Virus record (IMG/VR): IMGVR_UViG_3300020433_000032
Coordinates: 1-30,936 of that record
DNA from: a virus
Reading direction: 5' to 3' (one strand)
Length of the DNA stretch: 30,936 bases
In this document: piece after piece, positions 7,575 through 14,917 of the stretch
Layout of the letters: every line of letters begins with the position of its first letter
Numbering within the stretch: position 1 is the first letter of the stretch
Position numbers and translations under genes: made by a program
Notes under the pieces: generated by a model
Seen by the model: only the letters and a program-made list of their open reading frames with translations
Told to the model about the DNA's origin: nothing
Database searches by the model: none

Positions 7575-9461
7575 CTATGCTACGTCACTATATGTTGTAT
7601 TTGAGCCTGTTGCAACATCTGTATACGATGAATTTGAACCTGTGTCAACGTCAGAATATGCTTGAATTCCGAAGCCTGTAGCAGTTCCAAATCCAGCAAC
7701 AGAAACAGTTGCGGATACTCCTGTTAAAGTTATATCAAAAGTACTACTAATTGACAACCCTGTTCCAACACTAGAAGTTAAAGATTGTCCTGTTAGACCC
7801 ATTTCTTGGTCAGAAGGATCTATAGATCCCACACTAGAAGTTAAAGGTAAACCAGTAGGTAATACTATAGGATTTGAATTTACAGATATTCCACCTAAAC
7901 TTATTGTAGAAGATAATCCAGAAACTCCTATTACATCTGCGGGAGATATAGAGCCAACAGAAGATGTAGCTGATTGTCCTGTTGGAACCATAACATCTGT
8001 TGCTATTACAGCACCTACAGAAGAAGTCATTGACTGACCAGTTGGAACAACCGTGACATTACCAATTACTGTAGGTGATCCAATACTAGATGTTGCAGCA
8101 ATTCCTGTAACTCCCATTACATCCGCAGGAGATATTGAACCAACAGAAGATGTAGCTAATTGCCCGTCTAATAATATATCACCTTGAATACCCCAAGCAT
8201 CGTCATCCCAAGCAGCTCTGCCCCAACCAGCATTTATTTCTGCTGTTATTGAAACTGTTCCTACACTTGTTGTTGCACTAATACCTGAAGGAAAAACATC
8301 TATGTTAGCAAGTTCACCCCAGTTATTGTCTCCCCAAGCTTTACCACCCCAACCTTGTTGAGGAACACCCATATTTGTTCCATCACCAACAGATGAAGTT
8401 AAACCAAATCCAGTTAAACTTACTACAGGGTTACTACTTTCACCCCAAGGTTCAGAGTTCCAAGTGTTTCTACCCCAACCATTTGATTGAAATGATAACA
8501 ACCCATCTGCATTTAATGATGTAGTTAATCCAAATCCTGTTAATACAGCACTGTTGTCATTAACTTGACCCCATTCTCCTCTACCGTATGTTTCGCCACC
8601 CCATCCTTTTGAAGGAACAGCCATGTTTGTACCATCACCAACAGAAGAAGTTAGTCCAAAACCTGTTAATGAAATAGTAGTTCCATCTTGTTGGCCCCAA
8701 GAATTTTGACTCCAACTAAACATACTCCAAGTATTAGCTTCAGGAGTGTTAGCCGTCCAACCCATACCTGAGTGATTTGTACAGTAGTAATATAAAGTTG
8801 GTGCAGAGTCCGCTACTATTATTTGAGTGTACGCTCCTGCTTGACCTGGTGTTCCACTGGTTGACACGCCCGTGGTATATTCGCTACCTCCAGAATGTGT
8901 ACCGTTTGCGGTTGTAGAAAATCGTAAAGGGTGACCAGAATTAGAACTGTCTGATTGATCAAAATAATAAGTTCCACTCTCGGCGATATATAAAGTTACG
9001 TCCGCCGTAGCAGTTGAACCATCTATTGCATATTTATTAGCTGAGCCAAAATTATGATAAGGGTGGTTTGCAGGATTACCACCAACTACTGTAACTTCAA
9101 AAACTCTTGTTGTTGTAGAAGCAAGTGTATTTGCTTGTCCACCCATACCTGAGTGAACCTGACAGTAATAGTATAAAGTTGGTGCAGAAGCTGCTACTTC
9201 TATTTGTGTATATGCTCCAGATGATCCTGGGGTTCCATTAGTGGTTACATTAGTTGTATACTCACTTCCTCCAGAATGTGTGCCCCCAGATGTTGTAGAA
9301 AGTCTTAATGGGTGTCCACTGTTTGATGAATCAGATTGGTCAAACCTATATGTTTTTCCCTCTATAAGATTTAGAGTTTTTTGTTGTGAACCATCAATAA
9401 CGTACTTATTACCTGAACCGGTGCTAACAACCGTTACTGTGAAGGTTTGAGTAACGGACAT
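7575..9461 (-). CDS. Repeat-rich tail protein with two N-terminal cupredoxin-like domains
   Basis: This 628-aa protein has three parts. Residues 1-115 and 125-240 are two related cupredoxin-like domains. Each carries G-H-P-L-R (H50; H177) and Y-Y-Y-C-x-x-H-S-G-M (C100, H103, M106; C227, H230, M233), the His-Cys-His-Met ligand order of type 1 copper sites with the C-x2-H-x2-M spacing of amicyanin. Residues 245-425 hold G-W-G/W-G tryptophan repeats alternating with L-T-G-F-G-L-T-S-S-V-G units. Residues 430-590 continue with shorter T-G-x-x-x-T-S-S-V-G units, and the end is a Y-S/T-D-V repeat. It is virion or tail structural by context. Copper binding is predicted, not shown. Confidence 0.8.
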   Translation of the reverse strand: MSVTQTFTVTVVSTGSGNKYVIDGSQQKTLNLIEGKTYRFDQSDSSNSGHPLRLSTTSGGTHSGGSEYTTNVTTNGTPGSSGAYTQIEVAASAPTLYYYCQVHSGMGGQANTLASTTTRVFEVTVVGGNPANHPYHNFGSANKYAIDGSTATADVTLYIAESGTYYFDQSDSSNSGHPLRFSTTANGTHSGGSEYTTGVSTSGTPGQAGAYTQIIVADSAPTLYYYCTNHSGMGWTANTPEANTWSMFSWSQNSWGQQDGTTISLTGFGLTSSVGDGTNMAVPSKGWGGETYGRGEWGQVNDNSAVLTGFGLTTSLNADGLLSFQSNGWGRNTWNSEPWGESSNPVVSLTGFGLTSSVGDGTNMGVPQQGWGGKAWGDNNWGELANIDVFPSGISATTSVGTVSITAEINAGWGRAAWDDDAWGIQGDILLDGQLATSSVGSISPADVMGVTGIAATSSIGSPTVIGNVTVVPTGQSMTSSVGAVIATDVMVPTGQSATSSVGSISPADVIGVSGLSSTISLGGISVNSNPIVLPTGLPLTSSVGSIDPSDQEMGLTGQSLTSSVGTGLSISSTFDITLTGVSATVSVAGFGTATGFGIQAYSDVDTGSNSSYTDVATGSNTTYSDVA

Positions 9462-9475
9462 CCGTCGTTACCTCT

Positions 9476-9907
9476 TTACGCTATTCTGATGATTGCGTTT
9501 GATGCGTCTGCTGTTGGGAATTGTATTGTAAAAGTTCCGCTTGTTACAGTTTTATCAGAACCAAAATCGATTGCACAAACTGCAGGATCACCAGTTGCTG
9601 AGTCATTAAAAATTAAACATCCTCTTGCTGTAAAAGAAGCAGATGTAAAACTTGTGTCGGCAAAATCGCAAACTGCAGTGTCTGTAGATAAAGTTGGAGT
9701 AACACTTGTAAGTGCATTTCCTTTTGCAGTATATCCAGAGCCAGAGACTTCGTTTGAAGTCGTGTAAGCAGTTGTAGATTTATTTAACGTAGCATCACTT
9801 GTATACAATGCTAAGTTAAATGTGTTTCCACTTGATGCAGTGAAATTGTGAGTGCCTGTCAAAATCTCAGTTTTAAAACTGTTACAAATTGCTGATGTTA
9901 TTGCCAT
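9476..9907 (-). CDS. Small phage virion protein, 143 aa, tail-module type
   Basis: The protein opens MAITSAICNSFKTEIL, has an F-N-L-A-L-Y-T-S motif (30-37), and later A-R-G-C-L-I-F-N-D (94-102) and I-D-F-G-S-D-K-T-V (113-121). This combination is typical of a common, mostly beta structural protein found in many phage tail or neck modules. I recall the ALYTS and ARG-LI-N motifs from cyanophage and pelagiphage genomes. It sits between the adaptor-like gene and the cupredoxin tail protein. A structural role is likely but its exact location in the particle is not known. Confidence 0.7.
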   Translation of the reverse strand: MAITSAICNSFKTEILTGTHNFTASSGNTFNLALYTSDATLNKSTTAYTTSNEVSGSGYTAKGNALTSVTPTLSTDTAVCDFADTSFTSASFTARGCLIFNDSATGDPAVCAIDFGSDKTVTSGTFTIQFPTADASNAIIRIA

Positions 9908-9925
9908 AATTTATTCTCCTAATTA

Positions 9926-10633
9926 CTAAGGTGACGGTGAAGGGACTTTTATACGGACAGCTCCGTCAGTGTAGTCATCTCTTCTACGTCTACCAATTTG
10001 CTCTGCAGCAAACTTCTGTACCTCTTGTTTATACTTATTTTCATATAGTGTCAACATATCTATTGGACCTTTTAAAAACCCATATGCTTCTACCAAACAG
10101 GCATATAATAAGCCGTTTGGAAAATTAAGACTAATATAATTAGTTAGATTACTAGAATCTAAAGTAGCTGGCATTTTATTATAATGAACTCTAAATTTAT
10201 ATGTTGCATCTGGAACAGGAGCAAACATCATTCTCCCAGAATTAGTGTCACCATCTCCAGTGCCTCCACCAAACATAGCATAATATTTAGGTTTTCCTCT
10301 TTTAGCTGATTCTGTAGATGAAACATATTCTTGTAAATATGTAACATCTTTTTTCTCTAAAAAAACATTAGCACCAGTTATAGCAGAAGTAGAATCATAC
10401 ACTTGAATAGCCCTAATAAATAAAGCACCACCTGGAGCATTAATTGTTTCTTGACCCACAACTAAATTACCTGTTTGTTGTTTTCTATCGGCATCAATAG
10501 GGATATCTCTCATTATCTTATACTGAGCATTTAAAATAATATTTTCTAATATATCTGTTGTAAGAACATTAGAATCTACTTCTGTGTAGTTTCTAATTTG
10601 TGTAACTAGTGTAGTGTAACTTATTCCTGCCAT
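9926..10633 (-). CDS. Head-tail adaptor / neck protein, SU10-adaptor-like
   Basis: This 235-aa protein starts with a helical segment of the form Y-T-T-L-V-T-Q-I-R-N-Y-T-E-V, then A-Q-Y-K-I-M-R-D-I-P, a beta middle with P-G-G-A-L-F-I-R-A-I, the segment R-G-K-P-K-Y-Y-A-M, and a helical C-terminus ending Q-I-G-R-R-R-R-D-D. These features match neck adaptors such as those of SU10-type podoviruses and related marine phages. Such proteins bridge the portal to the tail. Its start overlaps the stop of the 163-aa gene upstream. The family assignment is from recollection and should be treated as moderate. Confidence 0.6.
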   Translation of the reverse strand: MAGISYTTLVTQIRNYTEVDSNVLTTDILENIILNAQYKIMRDIPIDADRKQQTGNLVVGQETINAPGGALFIRAIQVYDSTSAITGANVFLEKKDVTYLQEYVSSTESAKRGKPKYYAMFGGGTGDGDTNSGRMMFAPVPDATYKFRVHYNKMPATLDSSNLTNYISLNFPNGLLYACLVEAYGFLKGPIDMLTLYENKYKQEVQKFAAEQIGRRRRDDYTDGAVRIKVPSPSP

Positions 10634-11124
10634 TATGGTGTTAGTGTAACTGGACCAGCCGATACACTTCCTCCTCCAATGTTTGTACTTGCAGTTGCTG
10701 TTCCAGCAGCTGTAAATGTATAATTATTAGCATCAACTTTAGTAATTGTAAATCCCGCAGATTTATTTAAATCTGTGCTTGTTAATCCAAGAGAACCCTC
10801 TGCATTTCTAAATCTAACAGTATCACTTGTAGATCTGCCGTGGTTTTCTTCAAATACATTTACTGTTGAAGAACTATTTGTAATTGTAAATGGGTTTAAA
10901 GTTAAAAGTCTAGCCACCTCTGGTTCTGTTCTTGCAGGTCTAGCATTTAACAAACCTTGTGCATCTGCAGAATAAGCTCGTGGTTCTAATTGTGGGTGTT
11001 TGCTTTCAAACTCTGATATATGCACTCTTGCACCATTCCATTCTATAACCATTTCAGAATATGGAAACTCTAGTCCTGATCTATCTGATATAAATTTTGC
11101 AAATTTTCCTGAAGATACTGCCAT
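10633..11124 (-). CDS. Conserved virion protein with C-terminal beta module, 163 aa
   Basis: The first 65 residues have a conserved look: G-K-F-A-K-F-I-S-D-R-S-G-L-E-F-P-Y, then W-N-G-A-R-V, H-P-Q-L-E-P and N-A-R-P-A-R. Residues 77-148 are a separate beta module (F-T-I-T-N-S-S-S-T-V-N-V, then N-H-G-R-S-T-S-D-T-V-R-F) that resembles the module at residues 98-190 of the 728-aa virion protein. The gene overlaps both neighbours by single-base or TAATG junctions within the connector cluster. It is probably a minor virion or neck protein, and the attached module may be a surface-exposed insertion. No enzymatic motif is seen. Confidence 0.65.
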   Translation of the reverse strand: MAVSSGKFAKFISDRSGLEFPYSEMVIEWNGARVHISEFESKHPQLEPRAYSADAQGLLNARPARTEPEVARLLTLNPFTITNSSSTVNVFEENHGRSTSDTVRFRNAEGSLGLTSTDLNKSAGFTITKVDANNYTFTAAGTATASTNIGGGSVSAGPVTLTP

Positions 11125-11849
11125 TATGCCTCCGGATAATAAACTTTAGGACTAATATAAGTACTAGATGATGAGCCATCTTCTGCTAAAGCTCTTTGTA
11201 ATTCATCTTCATACAATAATTTTAATTCTTGAACTCTTTGTGGAGCATTTTTAATAGCAAGATAATAAGCTAGTCCTGCACACATGCATGGAACAAAACG
11301 ATAAGGAACGTCAGTTGCGTTTGTATAATCTCCCACGTCTTGAATTCTTTTAACATAATAATAATTTATAAACTTACCTGCTTGATCTGAACCAGGTGTT
11401 AGATACAAAGTTATTGTAACTCTATCTATTAATCTTTGAACATAATATTGTGTAGGCTGACCTGTGGCGGTCTTATTAGATAACGCTTGATATTGTGATC
11501 TATTTATTTTTGTAAGAGGTGAATCAACATTATTATTTCTAAAAGACGCTTCTAAAACATCATCAACTCCAAATACAGCTGTTGCATCTGATGTGCCATC
11601 GTCAGATGACCTGAACATAGTATAGACAGCTTGGTCTGCAACTAACGTAATATTGTTATTTGCTATTTCCCAATAGTGAAGTCCTCTGTTTGCCCACTCT
11701 TGAAAAAGAATATTAAGAGATCTTCTTGCAGATTTAAGTTGATATCCAGAAACATTTTGCTGTCCGATACGCTCATAAGCTTCTTCTACTATCTCATCGA
11801 TAGCAAAAGTTTTATCGAAAGTTGTTGTTCCCGAGGTAGTGTTAGCCAT
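11124..11849 (-). CDS. P22 gp4-like head-tail connector / tail accessory factor
   Basis: This 241-aa protein begins with a helical region containing D-E-I-V-E-E-A-Y-E-R-I-G, then A-R-R-S-L-N-I-L-F-Q-E-W-A-N-R-G-L-H-Y-W. That layout matches P22 gp4-type tail accessory factors, which attach below the portal ring and stabilise packaged DNA. The middle is beta-rich and the C-terminus is helical (A-P-Q-R-V-Q-E-L-K-L-L-Y-E-D-E-L). P22 gp4 is shorter (about 166 aa), so this is an extended version. Its position between the capsid genes and the tail genes fits. The function is inferred from pattern and context. Confidence 0.65.
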   Translation of the reverse strand: MANTTSGTTTFDKTFAIDEIVEEAYERIGQQNVSGYQLKSARRSLNILFQEWANRGLHYWEIANNNITLVADQAVYTMFRSSDDGTSDATAVFGVDDVLEASFRNNNVDSPLTKINRSQYQALSNKTATGQPTQYYVQRLIDRVTITLYLTPGSDQAGKFINYYYVKRIQDVGDYTNATDVPYRFVPCMCAGLAYYLAIKNAPQRVQELKLLYEDELQRALAEDGSSSSTYISPKVYYPEA

Positions 11850-11857
11850 TTAACCTC

Positions 11858-12136
11858 CTACTTGTCAATCAATACAGTCGCTTCAACGTTAGCACCGATT
11901 GCAGAAGTAGTCATACCACTTTCAAATAAAATTCCATCTTCAGGAATATTGAAAGCAAAAACATCTCCAGCTGGACAGCTTACTAAAAACTGAGTTACTC
12001 CACCTGATTGTAAAGTAATTGATTGAGTATCAGTAGCATGATCATTTTCTAAAATGATACCTCTAAGTCTTGTTCTGCCTGCGAATACTGATCCAGTTCC
12101 TGTGACTCTAACTGCTTTTACATCACTTTTATACAT
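11858..12136 (-). CDS. Small beta-rich virion protein, 92 aa
   Basis: This short protein has V-F-A-G-R-T-R-L-R-G-I-I-L (17-29), a central S-I-T-L-Q-S-G-G (39-46) and an I-P-E-D-G-I-L-F motif (64-71). It resembles small phage proteins found between capsid and connector genes. One Cys and no membrane segments are present. It follows a stable hairpin at 12165-12180, so its expression may differ from that of the 180-aa gene upstream. A head-decoration or neck role is possible. I do not know a named family. Confidence 0.6.
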   Translation of the reverse strand: MYKSDVKAVRVTGTGSVFAGRTRLRGIILENDHATDTQSITLQSGGVTQFLVSCPAGDVFAFNIPEDGILFESGMTTSAIGANVEATVLIDK

Positions 12137-12164
12137 AATATTTTATTCTCCATTAAATTAAGTA

Positions 12165-12180
12165 TGGGCCCGAAGGCCCA
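12165..12180 (-). terminator. Stable hairpin with cUUCGg tetraloop between structural genes
   Basis: On the minus strand the spacer reads TGGGCC-TTCG-GGCCCA, a perfect 6-bp stem capped by the exceptionally stable C(UUCG)G loop. It lies between the stop of the 180-aa gene and the start of the 92-aa gene. No strong run of T follows, so it is more likely a partial terminator, RNA-processing or 3'-end stabilising hairpin than a full intrinsic terminator. Confidence 0.55.
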
Positions 12181-12194
12181 CACTAATTTGATTA

Positions 12195-12737
12195 TTAACT
12201 TACTGCTGCACTAAAAGGTGTAGCTAAATCACCAGTGCCTCCAGATGTAACTTGAACGCCCCATCTGTTTGCACCAATAGCTTTGCAAGTTATGATTGTT
12301 CCAGCTAGTCCACCTGTTGTACTACCGTTTAAAGTAATAGTGTCAGATGCCGCCGCAGTCATAAAACCTTCAGCACTATCAGTTGTGTCTGTGTCAACCA
12401 TTAACGCATTACCAGTCATTGTATCATTAGCGTTAGCAACTTGTAAAATAAAGTCACCAGTTTTATCTGTTCCAATGTAGATCTCAAAAGAAGCACCCAA
12501 ATTGTTTGCTGAGTTTGGATCATTGCCTGGTCCTGCAACACCTGAATCAGATGATGAGTTAATCGCAGGTAAAGTCAAAGTAGCTGCACCAGCAACATTG
12601 TGGTACAACATTCTACCAGCATGTGAATCAACAGTTAAAGAAGTTGCACCGGCTGCAATTGATACAGAGTTTCCAGTTCCAACACCTTGAAAACCATTTA
12701 ACGATTTTACTGGTCCTTGAAATGTAGTTTTTGCCAT
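12195..12737 (-). CDS. Putative virion protein, 180 aa, start of connector/tail unit
   Basis: The protein opens MAKTTFQGPVKSLNGF, then has two beta-rich halves with A-G-R-M-L-Y-H-N (40-47), T-L-T-L-P-A-I (53-59) and C-K-A-I-G-A-N-R-W-G-V (151-161). The start is set by a strong AGGAGG 10 bases upstream of the ATG. It is the first gene after a 160-bp spacer that holds a candidate promoter and a leader hairpin, so it may be well expressed. I have seen similar short proteins in marine phage structural modules, but I cannot assign a precise location such as head decoration or spike. Confidence 0.65.
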   Translation of the reverse strand: MAKTTFQGPVKSLNGFQGVGTGNSVSIAAGATSLTVDSHAGRMLYHNVAGAATLTLPAINSSSDSGVAGPGNDPNSANNLGASFEIYIGTDKTGDFILQVANANDTMTGNALMVDTDTTDSAEGFMTAAASDTITLNGSTTGGLAGTIITCKAIGANRWGVQVTSGGTGDLATPFSAAVS

Positions 12738-12758
12738 AATTATATCCTCCTAGTTTAC

Positions 12759-12799
12759 GAATACTGTCTCTAGGCCGTCGACTATACGCGTCAGTATTC
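12759..12799 (-). promoter_or_regulatory. Leader inverted repeat upstream of the 180-aa virion gene
   Basis: GAATACTG and CAGTATTC form a perfect 8-bp inverted repeat separated by 25 bases. On the minus strand it ends about 11 bases before the AGGAGG Shine-Dalgarno of the gene starting at 12737 and lies downstream of the candidate promoter at 12822-12850. It could fold in the mRNA leader or act as a DNA operator. Confidence 0.4.
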
Positions 12800-12821
12800 T
12801 AATTAATTGTATAGTGATTAA

Positions 12822-12850
12822 TTTATATATTAGATTTTAATAAAGCGCAA
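12822..12850 (-). promoter_or_regulatory. Candidate sigma70-like promoter for connector/tail genes
   Basis: On the minus strand TTGCGC (12850-12845) and TATAAA (12827-12822) are separated by 17 bases. The -10 matches five of six consensus bases, the -35 only three. It lies in the only gap in this part of the operon and faces the gene starting at 12737. The surrounding AT-rich sequence makes chance matches common, so support is modest. Confidence 0.3.
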
Positions 12851-12898
12851 GAGGGCCTGTAATGTGGATTGGATTTTTCCAACGATGTAGCTTTTTTA

Positions 12899-13126
12899 TT
12901 AAGTAGCTACAGAAACTTGAGGAGCCGCATCGTCTATTTTAAGCTGCAGGTCTGCTTTTTCATTTTCTGCTGCTTTGATCTGGCTAATTACTTCTCTGAC
13001 TTTTCTGTCAATCTTAACCATGTCGAGAGTATATCTACCCTCTTTCAGATGCTCCTGCTCCCATTGAAGATCTAGTCCCTTCTTCTGTGTGTAAAGGGTC
13101 TCCAGATGTTGCATTATCGCCTCCAT
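12899..13126 (-). CDS. Small coiled-coil protein, 75 aa, overlapping the upstream gene
   Basis: The open frame extends to an ATG at 13141, but the ATG at 13126 (MEAIMQHLETLY) is preceded at ideal distance by AGGAGG at 13133-13138, so I choose it. A further in-frame ATG at 13114 also has GGAGG before it. The protein is strongly helical and charged (W-E-Q-E-H-L-K-E-G-R, then a long E/K/Q-rich segment with heptad-like I/V/L spacing) and ends A-A-P-Q-V-S-V-A-T. It overlaps the 95-aa gene by about 90 bases in another frame. A capsid-linked coiled-coil or chaperone role is possible; function is unknown. Confidence 0.6.
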   Translation of the reverse strand: MEAIMQHLETLYTQKKGLDLQWEQEHLKEGRYTLDMVKIDRKVREVISQIKAAENEKADLQLKIDDAAPQVSVAT

Positions 13127-13322
13127 CAATAACCTCCTCATAGGTTATTCTTTTTACTCTTGGATCATTCATTTCTCCAAGATGTTCCCATTTTATATCA
13201 CCTTTTCCCAATCTGTCAACTATTGCATTTTCTATATCTGTAGGAGCATCCATACAGTTTATTATAAAATCTGCGTGAAGTTGGTAAGCAAATATTTGGA
13301 CTCTGAAGTTTTTAGGGTGCAT
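13035..13322 (-). CDS. Small phage protein, 95 aa, after major capsid gene
   Basis: This ORF starts MHPKNFRVQIFAYQLHADF and contains A-P-T-D-I-E-N-A-I-V-D-R-L-G-K-G-D (26-42) and W-E-H-L-G-E-M (45-51), which look like conserved secondary structure. The last 30 residues are low-complexity (Gly, Ser, Thr, Glu) and overlap the next gene. An AAAGGA at suitable distance precedes the ATG. It lies between the hairpin after the major capsid gene and the coiled-coil gene. I know similar short proteins next to marine phage capsid genes, but none with known function. Confidence 0.6.
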   Translation of the reverse strand: MHPKNFRVQIFAYQLHADFIINCMDAPTDIENAIVDRLGKGDIKWEHLGEMNDPRVKRITYEEVIDGGDNATSGDPLHTEEGTRSSMGAGASERG

Positions 13323-13343
13323 TTTTCCTTTCTATTTTTGAAA

Positions 13344-13368
13344 TGAGGCGGGATTGTGTCCCGCCTCA
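13344..13368 (-). terminator. Strong hairpin after the major capsid gene
   Basis: TGAGGCGGGA and TCCCGCCTCA form a perfect 10-bp GC-rich stem with a 5-base loop, starting 10 bases after the capsid protein stop on the minus strand. The following bases (TTTCAAAAAT) give only a weak U tract. It probably terminates part of the transcripts or protects the abundant capsid mRNA 3' end, with read-through to the neck genes. Confidence 0.7.
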
Positions 13369-13377
13369 AATTATTTA

Positions 13378-14286
13378 TTAAGCACCTGGTGATGCGTAGA
13401 TTCCTCTAGGATCAGATACGCCAAATACGTATCTTTCTCTAGCTTTGTATCTAACATTGCCAGTATCGAAGTCGCCTTCCATTTTTGTAGTTAATGGAGC
13501 TCTTTCCATATGCTTCATACCATTTGGCACGTCTGTGATAATGTAGAACGCATCTGTGTCTGTTAGGTAGTGATTAATAGAGTATCCTCCAGGAATCATA
13601 CCCATGTTTCTTAGTGCGTTGATGTCATTATCAGCAGTTCCAGTTCTGTTTTGAGATTTCATTAATCTCTCTGCAGTAAACTGAAGTGCAGATGGAACGA
13701 TCATTCTCACAGCTTTCGCAGCGATTTTTAAACCTCTTTCATCAGTAAGAGCAGAGATATCGATCATTGCTTGTTCTAATGAAGTTTCGTTTAAGTCCGC
13801 AGCTGTAGACAACGTATTGCTGAAAGTTCCAGCAACAGTTGGGTGAGACGTGTTGAAAAGAGTTACACCATCACCTGATTTGAAAGTCAAACCTGGTAAA
13901 CCATTGTTTAATGGTGCAGCCGCTTTTACTTGTTTAGTTTGAGCCATAGATCTTGCTAAAGCTTTTGTATATCTAGACGCAAGTCTGTCATACAAATTGT
14001 CCTCAATTGCTTCCTCAGTGATTGCAAACCCAAGAGCTATTGTCTCGTGAGTGTATCTTGCTGTGAAAGTTTCTTGAGCACTTTCGTAAGTTACACCAGA
14101 ACCTTCTGGTTTAACTTGTGCTTGAGCGAAACCTGATAACATTACTTCCTCTTCGAAAGCTCTGTCAGATGACTCAGTTGTGTATATCTGCGTATGCTCA
14201 TTGTCATACTGCTGATATTCCAGGCCGAATAAGGCATTCAAACCTGGCTCTAGTTCTTTGACTAGTTGATTACGTGATATCGCCAT
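13378..14286 (-). CDS. Major capsid protein (HK97-fold, Mu gpT-like)
   Basis: This 302-aa protein has the expected length and composition of a major head subunit. The N-terminal arm contains R-A-F-E-E-E-V-M-L-S-G-F (42-53), followed by F-T-A-R-Y-T-H-E-T-I-A-L-G-F-A-I-T-E-E-A, a long alpha region with A-L-A-R-S-M-A-Q-T-K, the segment L-F-N-T-S-H-P-T, and a C-terminal R-Y-K-A-R-E-R-Y-V-F-G-V-S-D-P-R-G. The L-F-N-T-S-H-P and R-E-R-Y-x-F-G-x-x-D-P-R-G motifs match Mu gpT-type and related marine phage capsid proteins. A strong AAGGAGG precedes the start, and a hairpin follows the stop, as expected for a highly made protein. Confidence 0.85.
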   Translation of the reverse strand: MAISRNQLVKELEPGLNALFGLEYQQYDNEHTQIYTTESSDRAFEEEVMLSGFAQAQVKPEGSGVTYESAQETFTARYTHETIALGFAITEEAIEDNLYDRLASRYTKALARSMAQTKQVKAAAPLNNGLPGLTFKSGDGVTLFNTSHPTVAGTFSNTLSTAADLNETSLEQAMIDISALTDERGLKIAAKAVRMIVPSALQFTAERLMKSQNRTGTADNDINALRNMGMIPGGYSINHYLTDTDAFYIITDVPNGMKHMERAPLTTKMEGDFDTGNVRYKARERYVFGVSDPRGIYASPGA

Positions 14287-14297
14287 AGTTATCCTCC

Positions 14298-14864
14298 TTA
14301 GATACCTGTTGTTTGTTTAAATTGGTGCTCATTTATGTAAACGACTAAGTTAACATTATCAGAACCAGCTTCATTGTTTTCTGGGTCTTTTGAGATACCA
14401 ATTATTCTGAGTTGTGCTGTACCAGTCTTCTGATCAGAAAAATCTAATTCTACTTTAGATACATAATCTGGTGAAGATCCGGCTGCATACACAAAGTCAG
14501 CGTTAAGGCCGACGTCTGCTGCCGCAGTTGCGCCGTCCGATTGTATTTCATACCTTTGATACGGATCATCCGTTACAAACCCTTTGATGTCAGTCGCAGC
14601 GTTTGAAGCGTCTAAGTGATTCGCAAAGGTAGGTTTACTCGTATTTGCGTCAGTGAAGAAAACACCGTTTAGTGAACCCAATATCGTTGCGTCTCCTGCT
14701 GCAGCTACTCCAATTGTTCCAGTAGCTAAAATTTCTACTGGGTCTTGGAAGTAAATCGCTGTAGCACTAGCCGCGATATCGTATTCCGATAAACCGTTGT
14801 TGTCCGCATTCTGACCTATTTTACCGATCGGTTTTAAACCGAACGCAGCATCTTTATTTGCCAT
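14298..14864 (-). CDS. Putative head decoration / capsid-associated protein, 188 aa
   Basis: The protein starts MANKDAAFGLKPIGKIGQ, then continues as a beta-rich chain with Y-F-Q-D-P-V-E (38-44), L-G-S-L-N-G-V-F-F-T-D (62-72) and Y-Q-R-Y-E-I-Q-S-D (103-111). I recognise this start and the F-x-D-P-V pattern from proteins that sit just upstream of the major capsid gene in marine phages, where they are annotated as structural or decoration-like. An AAAGGAGG lies 8 bases before the ATG. Position between scaffold-side genes and the major capsid gene supports a head role. The exact role is inferred. Confidence 0.65.
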   Translation of the reverse strand: MANKDAAFGLKPIGKIGQNADNNGLSEYDIAASATAIYFQDPVEILATGTIGVAAAGDATILGSLNGVFFTDANTSKPTFANHLDASNAATDIKGFVTDDPYQRYEIQSDGATAAADVGLNADFVYAAGSSPDYVSKVELDFSDQKTGTAQLRIIGISKDPENNEAGSDNVNLVVYINEHQFKQTTGI

Positions 14865-14917
14865 AGTAGTGTCCTCCTTTAGACATTTAGTTTATCTTCA
14901 GATGGACTAGAATTCTA

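Noticed and set aside
7800-9300. CRISPR-like or DNA-level tandem array
   Set aside because: The repetition is at protein level with variable spacing and codons, inside one open frame.
12869-12882. TTGGA/TCCAA hairpin as terminator after the coiled-coil gene
   Set aside because: The stem is only 5 bp and AT-rich, with no convincing T run on the transcribed strand.
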